Positions 44,154-53,272 of a stretch of DNA of 64,000 nucleotides are shown here, one piece after another. Numbering within the stretch: position 1 is the stretch's first letter; each line of letters starts with the position of its first letter. Origin of the DNA: Fischerella thermalis PCC 7521 (GTDB lineage Bacteria > Cyanobacteriota > Cyanobacteriia > Cyanobacteriales > Nostocaceae); the NCBI RefSeq assembly GCF_000317225.1, contig NZ_AJLL01000090.1, positions 1 to 64,000 on the forward strand, written 5' to 3'. The position numbers and the translations under genes are program-made. The notes under the pieces are model-generated. The model searched no databases. It saw only the letters and a program-made list of their open reading frames with translations, and was not told the origin of the DNA.

Positions 44154-45377
44154 ATGAAAATTTTAGTACTCAATTCTGGGTCGAGTAGCCAGAAAAGTCG
44201 TTTATATGAAATAGTTGGGGATCAATTATCAGAGCATCCGCCAAAACCTATTTGGCAAGCTAGTGTAGACTGGACTCATCATCAAGGATTTGCTGAACTC
44301 GAAGTTAAAACTGCTGAGAACGCGGTTTTCAAAGAAAAAATTCAGGCTGATTCCTATGCATCTGCAACTGAACGTCTGTTGCAGACTCTGCTTGAGGGTG
44401 AAACACAGGTAATCAAAGCAGCTAGGGAAATTGATGCTGTTGGTCATCGGGTAGTACATGGTGGTCAAGAATATAATCAGGCAACTTTAGTGACAGAAGA
44501 AGTCAAAGCAGCCATTAGACGTTTAGCAAGTTTTGCCCCAATTCACAATCCAGCCAACTTAGAGGGAATAGAAGCAACTGAGAAGGTATTTCCTGAGGCT
44601 GCCCAAGTGGCAGTATTTGATACAGGCTTTCACAGCCACATCCCTCTAAGCGCGGCTATTTATCCCGGCCCCTATGTGTGGTACGAAAAAGAAGGTATCC
44701 GTCGTTACGGTTTTCACGGTATTAGTCATCAGTACTGTTCCCAACGGGCAGCGCAATTATTAGGAAAAGACTTAAATTCCTTGCGACTGATTACATGTCA
44801 TTTGGGCAACGGTTGCTCTTTGACAGCAATTAAAGATGGCAAGAGTATCGATACAACAATGGGATTTACCCCCTTGGATGGGTTGATGATGGGTACTCGT
44901 AGCGGTTCCCTGGATCCTGGTATTTTAATTTACCTTTTACGTAAGCAAGGGATAGATGCTGACAAAATAGATGATATTCTCAATTACGACTCTGGATTGA
45001 AAGGTATTTCGGGCATATCTGGTGATATGCGTGCTATTCAAACTGCCATTGGTGAAGGTAATACCCGCGCCCAGTTAGCTTTTGATATGTATATTCATAG
45101 ATTGCGATCGCACATTGGTTCGATGTTGGCTGTACTGGGAGGATTAGACGCGATTGTCTTTACTGGTGGTATCGGGGAAAATCATTCTTTAACGCGATCG
45201 TCAGCCTGTGAAGCCTTTGCCTTCTTAGGACTAAAACTTGATGAAACCAAAAATCAAGCTTCACCCAAAGATCAAGATATTGCAGCAGTAGATTCCAGTA
45301 TTCGCGTTTTAGTCATCCAAACTCAAGAAGATTGGGCGATCACGCAGGAATGCTGGCATTTATTGTACAAAAGTTAA
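44154..45377 (+). CDS. ackA: Acetate kinase
   Basis: A 407-residue ASKHA-fold enzyme interconverting acetyl phosphate plus ADP with acetate plus ATP. It has LVLNSGSSSQKSRLYE at the N-terminus, GHRVVHGGQEY, AVFDTGFHSHIP, CHLGNGCSLTAIKDG, DTTMGFTPLDGLMMGTRSGSLDPG and FTGGIGENHS. In several cyanobacteria ackA pairs with phosphoketolase; here the upstream genes are a transaldolase and a phosphatase, which still ties the unit to pentose phosphate carbon flow. The usual NAGSSS motif reads NSGSSS. The length is typical. Confidence 0.96.
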   Translation: MKILVLNSGSSSQKSRLYEIVGDQLSEHPPKPIWQASVDWTHHQGFAELEVKTAENAVFKEKIQADSYASATERLLQTLLEGETQVIKAAREIDAVGHRVVHGGQEYNQATLVTEEVKAAIRRLASFAPIHNPANLEGIEATEKVFPEAAQVAVFDTGFHSHIPLSAAIYPGPYVWYEKEGIRRYGFHGISHQYCSQRAAQLLGKDLNSLRLITCHLGNGCSLTAIKDGKSIDTTMGFTPLDGLMMGTRSGSLDPGILIYLLRKQGIDADKIDDILNYDSGLKGISGISGDMRAIQTAIGEGNTRAQLAFDMYIHRLRSHIGSMLAVLGGLDAIVFTGGIGENHSLTRSSACEAFAFLGLKLDETKNQASPKDQDIAAVDSSIRVLVIQTQEDWAITQECWHLLYKS

Positions 45378-45879
45378 TAGTTAGTGGTTTGTCGTTAGTG
45401 GTTAATAGTTGGTTGTTACTCCTGCCGTTAAGTCAGGGCTGGCAAAGAAAGGTGTACGATTTGCGATCGCTTTCACGTTTATAGCAAATGTTGTCGTGTT
45501 AATAAACAACTCTGCGTTCAAAAAGATTACGACTTTACGCAAAACTGTACTAAGACACCAAGCATTTTTAAGACATTTATAGAAAAATCTCACAACACTT
45601 ACCTCACCCCATCCTATCGGACACCCCTCTCCGATCTCGCGGAGAGGGGCGGGGGTGAGGTTTTTTATTGGAACTACCTTGATTCAATACAAATTTATGC
45701 AAACTTCTACTAAGTTTTGCAATTTGGAAACAATCAGAACAAACAAATTGCTAAACTTTTTTGATTAAAAACCAAGTTATAACTATGGCTATTGCTGTAA
45801 ATCGAAAATTCACGGCTGTCCTACGTAGTAACTAACTAATAACTCATAACCGACAACTGATAACAGCGTGGGAATTAGT
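45378..45879. other. 502-bp gap before the dynamin-like gene
   Basis: After heptamer repeats (45378-45418) and a G/C-rich hairpin (45601-45666) there is AT-rich sequence. No gene was recognised. The promoter of the three-gene unit starting at 45880 probably lies in 45667-45870. Confidence 0.45.
45601..45666 (+). terminator. Large GC-rich hairpin followed by T6
   Basis: CCTCACCCC and CCCCTCTCCG on the left pair with CGGAGAGGGG and GGGGTGAGG on the right, with an unpaired bulge, then TTTTTT. It is an intrinsic-terminator-like structure 224 bp after ackA, and resembles repeats seen in many cyanobacterial genomes. Confidence 0.7.
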
Positions 45880-48435
45880 ATGAAAAGTGACATGGCGATC
45901 GCACAACTAAGGCAGTACAAAGAATATGGGGAATCCGTTCTCCAAAGCCTGGAGTTAGTATCACAAAATCCACCTCCCCAGGAAAGCTGGTTTCCTAATA
46001 GTATCCATGAAAACATTCAAAGGTTAAAAGCATCTGCACAAAGGGTAGTAGAAATTGCTTCTTCACCTGTGAAAATAGGCGTCATGGGTGAATTCAGTAG
46101 TGGCAAAACTTTATTAATTGGAAGTCTCATTGGCTACGCCGATGCTTTACCTGTCAGTGAAACCCCTACCACTGGCAACGTTACCGCAATTCATTTGCGT
46201 CAGCAACCAGACTTACAAACAACACAAATTGGTAAGTACACCGTTCATTATCTCTCAGACGAGGGTGTGAAAGAGTGTCTGCGCTTTATGCTACAGGAAG
46301 TTGAAGTCCGAGCCAAAGCAGCTGAGTTATCCTTGGAATTGCTGGCTAGTCTCAAAAACTTGCACCCCACCAAAATTGTGGATAGCAACGGAATTTTGAG
46401 ATGGTGTGAACAAGCTTGGAATCAGACGCAAAGTTTAGAACTGCGATCGCTACTGCGCGAGTTAGTAGTGTATATGCGTACCTACAACGCTTACGGTAAA
46501 TATATTGGCGGTAAAAGCTACGAAATCGATCATACTACTGCCAAAAAAGGGTTGAGACTGGCTGAACCGCCGATGAATATCTTAGAACTCAGCTTTGATC
46601 AACTACCAGCACCTCCCCAACCTTGGGCAAATTTTGCTCAACCATCAGCCGTAGACTTACACAAAAGCTTTTCTTTGATTCGCCGCATTGATGTCACCGT
46701 CGAAGTATGCAAAGAAATTTGGGATTTATCTGCACTCCAGGGAACAAATGAATTTGTCTTGTTAGACTTTCCTGGTTTGGGTTCAGCCGACTCTGGCGTA
46801 CGAGATACCTTTTTGTCACTGCGCGAACTTACAGATGTGCAAACTCTGCTGCTGCTACTCAACGGTAGATATCCTGGTGGTGCGATCGCTTCCAAAATTC
46901 GCACAATGTTGGAACGCGACAAAGGACAAGACTTAAGAGATAGAATTATTGTTGGTGTCGGACGCTTCAATCAACTTCCCCTTACCCAGAGTGACGAACG
47001 CGCCCTTGATGAACTCATAGACGAACCATTACTTTCCGAAGCAAATATATTAGAAAGCCTGGGCATTCTCCAACTTACCATTGCCAGTGCCAGCAACTTA
47101 ACCACAGAGAAAAAAAATATAGTTCTACTATCCCAGCTCCACGGTTTAGCCAAACTTGCCGAACTTTCCTCCCTCATCCAAGTTTCATCCCCAGAGTTTT
47201 TGCCAGAATTAGACATACCCAACAAACTTTCAGAAGTCGAATTGCGGGAAAAATGGCAGCAACTAAGTAAAAAGCTACCACCATCCAGCACCCTGCACAA
47301 ACAACTGAGTGACTTTGCAGAAGACGGTGGAATTAGTAGATTGCGATCGCTACTCAAAGAACACGTAGCACAACACGGCTTAAAACAACTTGTCGAAGAT
47401 ACCCAAAGAACCGTCAAAGCACTGCAAAAAGAACAAGATAACCTCAAAATCCTCCTCGAACAACTTCCCACCTATATCCCCGTCGAAGAAAACCCAAAAT
47501 TTATCGAACTGCGCCACGGAATAGAAAACCTAGTAACAATTTACCGACAATTTCAAGAAGAACTAGAAAAACAACCAATACTAAAAAACCGCGACGGAGT
47601 CGCCGTGAGTGATGTGGTCAAAGACGAATTAACAAATAAAATCTTCTTTGAATGGAGCGAATGGACACTACTATTCGATCGCACCAAAAACGGAACAATT
47701 TCCCTCACCAAAGCCGACAGCATTTTTGGTGACGAAGAAGTAGAAGACACCATCCCCACCAAAAGCGATGATTTCCACTCCGCCTTCGTCCAAACCATTC
47801 AAGAAATGCAAACCTTTGCTCACGATCGCACCACCGAAGCAGTAACCGACTTTTTCAAAAAACTATCCATCGAAGTCGCCGACGAACGTACCACAGTCAA
47901 TTCTGTCCTGTCACCAGACATCGAACAGTACATTCAAAACAACTTTGGCAAAAATCAACTCCGCTTATTTCGTAACCTTTTGCGCGCCGTTGATCCCATC
48001 AACAAATGGCAAAAGCTCATTATTGAACACAGTGGATTAGCCACCAATCATCATACCATCAACGCCGACACCTTATTTCCCCTAGCGCGCCAAGATGAAA
48101 AACACCCCAACGGACAAATCTTCGACTGGAGTCCCGATAAAAAATATCCGACTCCTCCCAGACCATTCAATCATCAAATAGCCGTTTTACGACTGCGGGA
48201 CGAAATCACCGCCAGCGCAGGCTTACACCTAGTGCAATACGTCAGTCAACTAACCAAACAAGTAAAATTTTCCTTTTCTCGGGCCCTCAAAGAAATCGTA
48301 GATAGTCTACAAGAACTATTAAAAACCAAACACGAACCCTTACTTCGATATATCGCCGACACAGACAAAGATAAATCTACATCCATTCCCCCTTGGTTAG
48401 AAACCCTTTCTCAAGTAGCGACGATTAGGGATTAA
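45880..48435 (+). CDS. Dynamin-like large GTPase (first gene of a three-gene module)
   Basis: An 851-residue protein from this ATG (a GTG at 45868 adds four residues; numbering uses the longer form). A dynamin-type G domain occupies about 65-420: P-loop GEFSSGKT (74-81), switch I Thr in ETPTTGN (98-104) and G3 LLDFPGLGSAD (298-308). The G4 site is unusual: IVGVGRFNQLP (361-371) has no TKxD/NKxD. A roughly 130-residue helical insert (about 135-265) separates G2 from G3. Long helical segments (about 480-850) could form a stalk, but no membrane segment is evident. Followed 99 bp later by the Hsp70-like gene; the arrangement recalls SrfC-SrfB pairs. The function is not known. Confidence 0.7.
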   Translation: MKSDMAIAQLRQYKEYGESVLQSLELVSQNPPPQESWFPNSIHENIQRLKASAQRVVEIASSPVKIGVMGEFSSGKTLLIGSLIGYADALPVSETPTTGNVTAIHLRQQPDLQTTQIGKYTVHYLSDEGVKECLRFMLQEVEVRAKAAELSLELLASLKNLHPTKIVDSNGILRWCEQAWNQTQSLELRSLLRELVVYMRTYNAYGKYIGGKSYEIDHTTAKKGLRLAEPPMNILELSFDQLPAPPQPWANFAQPSAVDLHKSFSLIRRIDVTVEVCKEIWDLSALQGTNEFVLLDFPGLGSADSGVRDTFLSLRELTDVQTLLLLLNGRYPGGAIASKIRTMLERDKGQDLRDRIIVGVGRFNQLPLTQSDERALDELIDEPLLSEANILESLGILQLTIASASNLTTEKKNIVLLSQLHGLAKLAELSSLIQVSSPEFLPELDIPNKLSEVELREKWQQLSKKLPPSSTLHKQLSDFAEDGGISRLRSLLKEHVAQHGLKQLVEDTQRTVKALQKEQDNLKILLEQLPTYIPVEENPKFIELRHGIENLVTIYRQFQEELEKQPILKNRDGVAVSDVVKDELTNKIFFEWSEWTLLFDRTKNGTISLTKADSIFGDEEVEDTIPTKSDDFHSAFVQTIQEMQTFAHDRTTEAVTDFFKKLSIEVADERTTVNSVLSPDIEQYIQNNFGKNQLRLFRNLLRAVDPINKWQKLIIEHSGLATNHHTINADTLFPLARQDEKHPNGQIFDWSPDKKYPTPPRPFNHQIAVLRLRDEITASAGLHLVQYVSQLTKQVKFSFSRALKEIVDSLQELLKTKHEPLLRYIADTDKDKSTSIPPWLETLSQVATIRD

Positions 48436-48476
48436 GTCGATCAAACTCTCACCTCTCCTCTCTGTGTACTCTGCGT

Positions 48477-48532
48477 CTCTGCGGTTAAATAAATAATTTA
48501 TCAACCGCAGAGACGCAGAGAACGCAGAGGAA
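48477..48532. repeat. Inverted CGCAGAGACGCAGAG repeat supplying an RBS
   Basis: Between the GTPase and Hsp70-like genes, GCGTCTCTGCGGTT is followed after a short AT-rich loop by AACCGCAGAGACGCAGAGAA and CGCAGAGG. The last AGAGG stands six bases before the ATG of the Hsp70-like gene, so the repeat itself provides its ribosome site. Confidence 0.8.
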
Positions 48533-48534
48533 AA

Positions 48535-51500
48535 ATGAAACAAAATTTTATATTTGAGAAAATGCCAATCAAAATAGAACTATTTAATCGTTACCAACTA
48601 CGTACCCATCCCAACGATTCATCTTTATTACTATTACCAGCAATTGAAATTAGACCAGTTCCTAATCCTCATTTTCCTCATATTTTCCGCATTAATATAT
48701 TTGTTACTGGTATCCCAGAAGACTTAGCAGCAGCGATGCAATCTGCTTATAAAAGTGTAAACTTTGGTACTAACAAGCTATTACAGCTTACTACTCCCCA
48801 GCGATTAAGGCAAAGTGATTGTCGCTGGAATGAACCATTACCAACAGGTGTCAATTGTAACTTACAAGTCACGATCGAGTATTTTGAATCCGGGGCGACG
48901 GGTGATCCTCTTTTATCTATTAGCAAACACATCAGCGCTGAATGCAATATCTGGACTTATCCCATCAAAGAATATTCAATCAAAAATCCACTCATGTCTT
49001 TTACAGATTCAGTCATCAACTCATTTAAAAGTACAACACCCCAAACTTTACTAGATGAGGAAGTAAAGTTAGATGTTGAGACAGTTAAGCAAGTTGAGCA
49101 ACAACCAGAAATTACTTATCCTGGTTGGTTTGCGATCGATTTTGGCACATCTAATTCCACAGTCACGCTTTACGATCCGAAGGTTATTGTGACACCCCAT
49201 AGTTTACCTAGTGAACAAGAGGTGAGGTTACGCGATCGCCTATCGACATGGTTAACTCAACGTCCCGTGGATAATATTGCTGGTGTGACTCAGGATGCGT
49301 GGGCGCAGGAATGGCAAAGATTTTTAATTGAAGTGAGTAAGAATTTCCAGGGTGAGAGTAATGTCAATTTACGCAATTTAAACGGAGAGCAATTTTTAGA
49401 AGCAATTCGCCAAATTGAAATTGCCCTGAGTAAGCGTTTACCTTGGTTTCGTCGGGCTGCTAGTAAACGTTTAAATCAAATTTATCATGAAGTGTTTCGG
49501 GTTCCACCTTTGGAATGGCAAAGTTTGATATCGGTAGAGTTAGATAAAGACCGACGTTTGAGTGAAATTGCTAGCGAGTTGGAAGTTGTTGGCTTAGAAC
49601 CGTTTTTACCAACCAACGATCCGCTAAAAGTCAAAGTTAGTTTGGGTGAACAAGCAAAACAACATCGTCTGGATGCAATTAGACAAGGCGAAGGAATAGA
49701 TAGCAGGTTTTTGCATTCACCAAAACGCTATTTTGGACAAGAACGTTCTTTTCAAATTACTCTCAATGGTAAAGAAGCTTCCATCCCTGTTAACAAGTTG
49801 TTGCAAGCGGCGTATGCGCAATTAATCGAGTTAACAGAAAAATATCGCCAGCGTTCCGGTAAGTGTTCCCAGGGTAAATTTTATCGCACGGTGGTAACTT
49901 ACCCTACGATCGCTTCACCTTTTGTCCGGCGGGAAATTGAACAGTTGGTAAAACAGCTAGATATCGAAGACGTGCAAATGGCTTATGACGAAGCTGTTTC
50001 GGTAGCGATATTTTTCCTGTGGCGAGAATTTGGTGGCGATTTAAATTTAGGAATCGAATCTTTCAAGACTCGCTGTCGCCGGGATGGGGACAAGTGGTGG
50101 CAAAATGTCATGGTGTTGGATATTGGCGGTGGTACTACCGACTTAGCCTTAATTCGTCTTTCCCTAGAAGAAATCAACCCCTTTGAACCAGGAGAAGACC
50201 GAGGCGACGGCGGACGCTACTATAAACTTACACCGAAGTTACTTGGTTCCTCTGGACATCTGCAACTGGGCGGCGAACTCATAACCCTGCGCCTATTCTT
50301 ATTGTTAAAAGCAGCGATCGCCGACTGTTTACTGACTGCCATTGTAGACGAAACCCTACCCAGAGACATCTTAAAAGTCCAACCAGAAGAACTAAGCGAT
50401 CGCTTCCTGCAAAACGGAAAATTCCAACCAGGTTCCCTCTTAGCTTGTGTCGATAACGAAGTCCGCGAAGGCGAAGCCTACAAAGAAGCACTCAACGACG
50501 CCGAAAAAGTCCTACCTACCCGGTGGAAAAACGCCCCATCCCGCGCCCAAACATTCTACACCCTTTGGGAACACGCCGAAGCAGCCAAACTCACCTTCGG
50601 ACAGAAACACCAAACCCTCGATACACCAGTATTTATCCTCGATGGGCAAAAAATCTCCGAACTCCTACTACACAACGATATTACCTTACCTACCAGCACC
50701 AGCGATCGCCTCAGCGTCACCCTCACCGTCGAACAATTTGAAAAAGCAGTCGCACCCGTAGTTCGGGAAGCCGTCGGTATCGCCCAAGGATTAATCGAAA
50801 ACGCCTTTAAAAACCAATCCCTCAACCCTGGTAACTCCCCCGAAACAGTCGATTGGCTCATCCTCTCCGGGAAAACCTGCAACTTAGAAATCGTCGAACG
50901 CGAACTCTACCGCGTCTTCAGCAAATCCGACTACTTCCTTTGGAACGAAGAACGCGTCACCTTTGAACCAGAATACACCAAACTCGCCACATCCGCCGGC
51001 GCTTGCTTCGCCGAAAAACTCCGCCAACTCAGCTTCTCCCCCCAACAAGCCAAAGACTTACTCAAAAAAGGCGCCAACCAACTATACATAGACGTCAAAA
51101 ACCTGTTTTACTTTCTTCCCTGTTCCTTCGTCCGCGAAGTCATCGGCGGTAGTCCCGATCCCATCTTCCACGCCGGACAAGAACTATATCAACTGCAAGC
51201 CACAGATGCGATCGCCAAATATCGCAGTCGCTGGATGGGGATGCAATTAACCAACAACATCAGGCGTCAAGACTTCGAGAACATGAAACTGCAACTTTGG
51301 GGTAGCTACAACGGCGACATCCTGATGAAAAAATTAGGCATGAACGAAGAAGACTTCAAAAACCACATTCAAGTTCAATTTGAAATAAACCAAAAACTAG
51401 ACATAGATCTATTATTATCCCGAGGCAAACCCCATTATCTCATCCCCGTCAATATACCTTGCCTTGATGCAGCCCAAGCGATCGGTACACAAACAGTAAT

Positions 51501-51978
51501 TTCTGATCAAGGCGAAGTCGTTTGTGACATCGCCGTCAACGTCGCCGAATCAGCCAACGTCTTCAAAACCGATGCTCACACAGTACTCTTTTCCAGCAAT
51601 CAAAACCAAGACCTACACACCTTCCGCTACAACGAAGCCGACACCCAAATCCAAGGACTAGGCTTAATCGCAGAATTACCCCCTTTCCCCGCCAGTGGTA
51701 AACACACATTTTACTTCCAATTTCGTCACCCAGAATCCAACAAATGGGAACTCATCGGTGAACTTCCCCAACCAGAAATTCAATCAGAATATCCTTGTAA
51801 ATATTACGTTTCCCTCAACAAACAAGGTATCCTGCGCATCCACCCCTTTGAAGTACCATACTGGACATCAACAAACCCCGAATGTCTGAAAATAGAGGGA
51901 TGTGTTTATCGAGATTCCCTCCAAGCCCAGTCTAACAACGTCGAGACAGAACGCGATCCATTTTGCGGATTGCATTAA
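48535..51978 (+). CDS. Giant Hsp70/actin-fold ATPase (second gene of the module)
   Basis: An 1147-residue protein. About 190 unrecognised N-terminal residues precede an Hsp70-like ATPase core: phosphate-1 motif WFAIDFGTSNSTVTL (198-212), phosphate-2 VLDIGGGTTDLALI (527-540) and the adenosine-binding DWLILSGKTCNLEIV (773-787). The lobes are widened by inserts of more than 100 residues, and the C-terminal 300 residues do not resemble the DnaK substrate-binding domain. SrfB of enterobacteria is a protein of comparable size with this fold. Codon use shifts to C-ending Asn, Asp, Phe and Lys-rich blocks in the second half (after about 50300). It is expected to act with the GTPase upstream and the protein downstream; the role is unknown. 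Confidence 0.75.
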   Translation: MKQNFIFEKMPIKIELFNRYQLRTHPNDSSLLLLPAIEIRPVPNPHFPHIFRINIFVTGIPEDLAAAMQSAYKSVNFGTNKLLQLTTPQRLRQSDCRWNEPLPTGVNCNLQVTIEYFESGATGDPLLSISKHISAECNIWTYPIKEYSIKNPLMSFTDSVINSFKSTTPQTLLDEEVKLDVETVKQVEQQPEITYPGWFAIDFGTSNSTVTLYDPKVIVTPHSLPSEQEVRLRDRLSTWLTQRPVDNIAGVTQDAWAQEWQRFLIEVSKNFQGESNVNLRNLNGEQFLEAIRQIEIALSKRLPWFRRAASKRLNQIYHEVFRVPPLEWQSLISVELDKDRRLSEIASELEVVGLEPFLPTNDPLKVKVSLGEQAKQHRLDAIRQGEGIDSRFLHSPKRYFGQERSFQITLNGKEASIPVNKLLQAAYAQLIELTEKYRQRSGKCSQGKFYRTVVTYPTIASPFVRREIEQLVKQLDIEDVQMAYDEAVSVAIFFLWREFGGDLNLGIESFKTRCRRDGDKWWQNVMVLDIGGGTTDLALIRLSLEEINPFEPGEDRGDGGRYYKLTPKLLGSSGHLQLGGELITLRLFLLLKAAIADCLLTAIVDETLPRDILKVQPEELSDRFLQNGKFQPGSLLACVDNEVREGEAYKEALNDAEKVLPTRWKNAPSRAQTFYTLWEHAEAAKLTFGQKHQTLDTPVFILDGQKISELLLHNDITLPTSTSDRLSVTLTVEQFEKAVAPVVREAVGIAQGLIENAFKNQSLNPGNSPETVDWLILSGKTCNLEIVERELYRVFSKSDYFLWNEERVTFEPEYTKLATSAGACFAEKLRQLSFSPQQAKDLLKKGANQLYIDVKNLFYFLPCSFVREVIGGSPDPIFHAGQELYQLQATDAIAKYRSRWMGMQLTNNIRRQDFENMKLQLWGSYNGDILMKKLGMNEEDFKNHIQVQFEINQKLDIDLLLSRGKPHYLIPVNIPCLDAAQAIGTQTVISDQGEVVCDIAVNVAESANVFKTDAHTVLFSSNQNQDLHTFRYNEADTQIQGLGLIAELPPFPASGKHTFYFQFRHPESNKWELIGELPQPEIQSEYPCKYYVSLNKQGILRIHPFEVPYWTSTNPECLKIEGCVYRDSLQAQSNNVETERDPFCGLH

Positions 51979-51999
51979 CTCTACATCTTGGCGTTCTTG

Positions 52000-52051
52000 G
52001 CGCCTTGGCGGTTTATATAAATAACCGCCAAGACGCCAAGACGCCAAGGAA
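52000..52051. repeat. Inverted CGCCAAGACGCCAAG repeat between module genes 2 and 3
   Basis: TTGGCGTTCTTGGCGCCTTG and GCGGTTTATATAAATAACCGC form a hairpin with a right arm of tandem CGCCAAGA units. It is built like the repeat at 48477-48532, from a different 8-base unit. The same unit is found inside the 3' end of xseA (28787-28812). Confidence 0.8.
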
Positions 52052-52101
52052 GAAAGAAGAGAGGGATTTTGCGTTAGTTTTGCAGAAATAATGGAGAGAA
52101 C

Positions 52102-53241
52102 ATGCAGCACCTCAGCAAGTTATTGGAAATAGAGGATTCACAATTAGCTTGGGTACTGCGGTTAGGTTTACATGGACTGCGGACTCAATTACAAGAAGCA
52201 CTTAAGGAAGCAAAAACAGATTCCGGTCAAAGTTCTTGTCAGGAACTTGTACGCGAATTAGATCAACTTCTGCAACCACAAAAATTAGAGGTTATTACCC
52301 CCCCCACTCCCCCCACCTGGGAGGAGGTATTTGAACCAATTCACTTGGAATTATCAGGGGAACAGAAACTGAAACACATTGCTGATGCTTTGTTGGCTGA
52401 TCAAGAATTGTTGCAACATATTGGTGCATACAAGTTTCACAGCAACAATGATGTTGATTTGTGGAATGAAATTCAACGCTTGCTGCTACGGGTTCCGGAA
52501 AAACTTGCTCATACTTGGCGGGAATGTATTTTGGCGGAGGCGAGTCAGTTAGGCGCTTTGGAAGATAAGCTGGCTGTACAACAGTTTGGTTTTAGTCGGA
52601 ATGAGCATGTTTACTCTGGTTTGCAGGGGAGTGTTTATGCAACTGGATTGTGTCTATCAGATCAGGTCGGTTTTGATCCCCGATTGCAAGTAGAAACAAG
52701 GGGCGGGGAGTTAGATTTATTGGCGGGAATTGTATCTGTTTGTTTAAAGTTTATCGATATAGATACGTGTTTACACCATGCTCTAAAAAGTGTAGATCGT
52801 TTTGGTGTCAGGTCTTTAAATTCGGAGTCGGAAAAGTCTAAGTATGTTACGGCACTTCTCGACCGATTTCAGCGTGTCCTTATCACTACCGATGCTGACC
52901 CAGCGATCGCACTCCGTGCCAGACTAGATTTAGATGAGGCAATTCATTCTTTGGTATATTTGCCACCGTGCGATCGCTTTTCTTGGTGGGGGAAACTCCA
53001 ACAAGAAGCGCGGCGCACTCTTGATAGTGTGGTGGAAAAAGCGCGTGATGCAGGTTATCAAGTGCAAATACGGCCATTGTGGGGAACCTACGCCGATATC
53101 TACACTTGGTCAAAAGACGATTTACAACTAAATATTGGTGGTGTACCAGGAGAAGTTTCCGCCTGTCTACGGGTGTGTGCCAAGATCAACGATGAGGTAA
53201 TTCCAGGACGTGTTTTGTTCCGTTCTTCTTCGGAGGCGTAA
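52102..53241 (+). CDS. Protein of unknown function (third gene of the module)
   Basis: A 379-residue soluble protein I do not recognise. The N-terminal 70 residues are amphipathic helix (LLEIEDSQLAWVLRLGLHGL), then a Pro-rich linker (about 73-83, ITPPTPPTWEE). The middle has a conserved-looking VYSGLQGSVYATGLCLSDQVGFDP and LDLLAGIVSVCLKF. The C-terminal part (about 290-379) ends with VQIRPLWGTYADIY and GEVSACLRVCAKINDEVIPG. There is no signal peptide or membrane helix. It lies 123 bp after the Hsp70-like gene and shares its direction, so probably its transcript. By position it would be the third partner, as SrfA is in srfABC, but I see no sequence match to claim that. Confidence 0.6.
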   Translation: MQHLSKLLEIEDSQLAWVLRLGLHGLRTQLQEALKEAKTDSGQSSCQELVRELDQLLQPQKLEVITPPTPPTWEEVFEPIHLELSGEQKLKHIADALLADQELLQHIGAYKFHSNNDVDLWNEIQRLLLRVPEKLAHTWRECILAEASQLGALEDKLAVQQFGFSRNEHVYSGLQGSVYATGLCLSDQVGFDPRLQVETRGGELDLLAGIVSVCLKFIDIDTCLHHALKSVDRFGVRSLNSESEKSKYVTALLDRFQRVLITTDADPAIALRARLDLDEAIHSLVYLPPCDRFSWWGKLQQEARRTLDSVVEKARDAGYQVQIRPLWGTYADIYTWSKDDLQLNIGGVPGEVSACLRVCAKINDEVIPGRVLFRSSSEA

Positions 53242-53272
53242 GGTGAAATAATTCACTTGCAACTATACAATT

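Noticed and set aside
46971-47471. 166-codon minus-strand Ser-rich frame inside the dynamin-like gene
   Set aside because: Antisense to a gene with clear GTPase motifs; Ser/Leu-rich strings are a usual shadow of such codon use.
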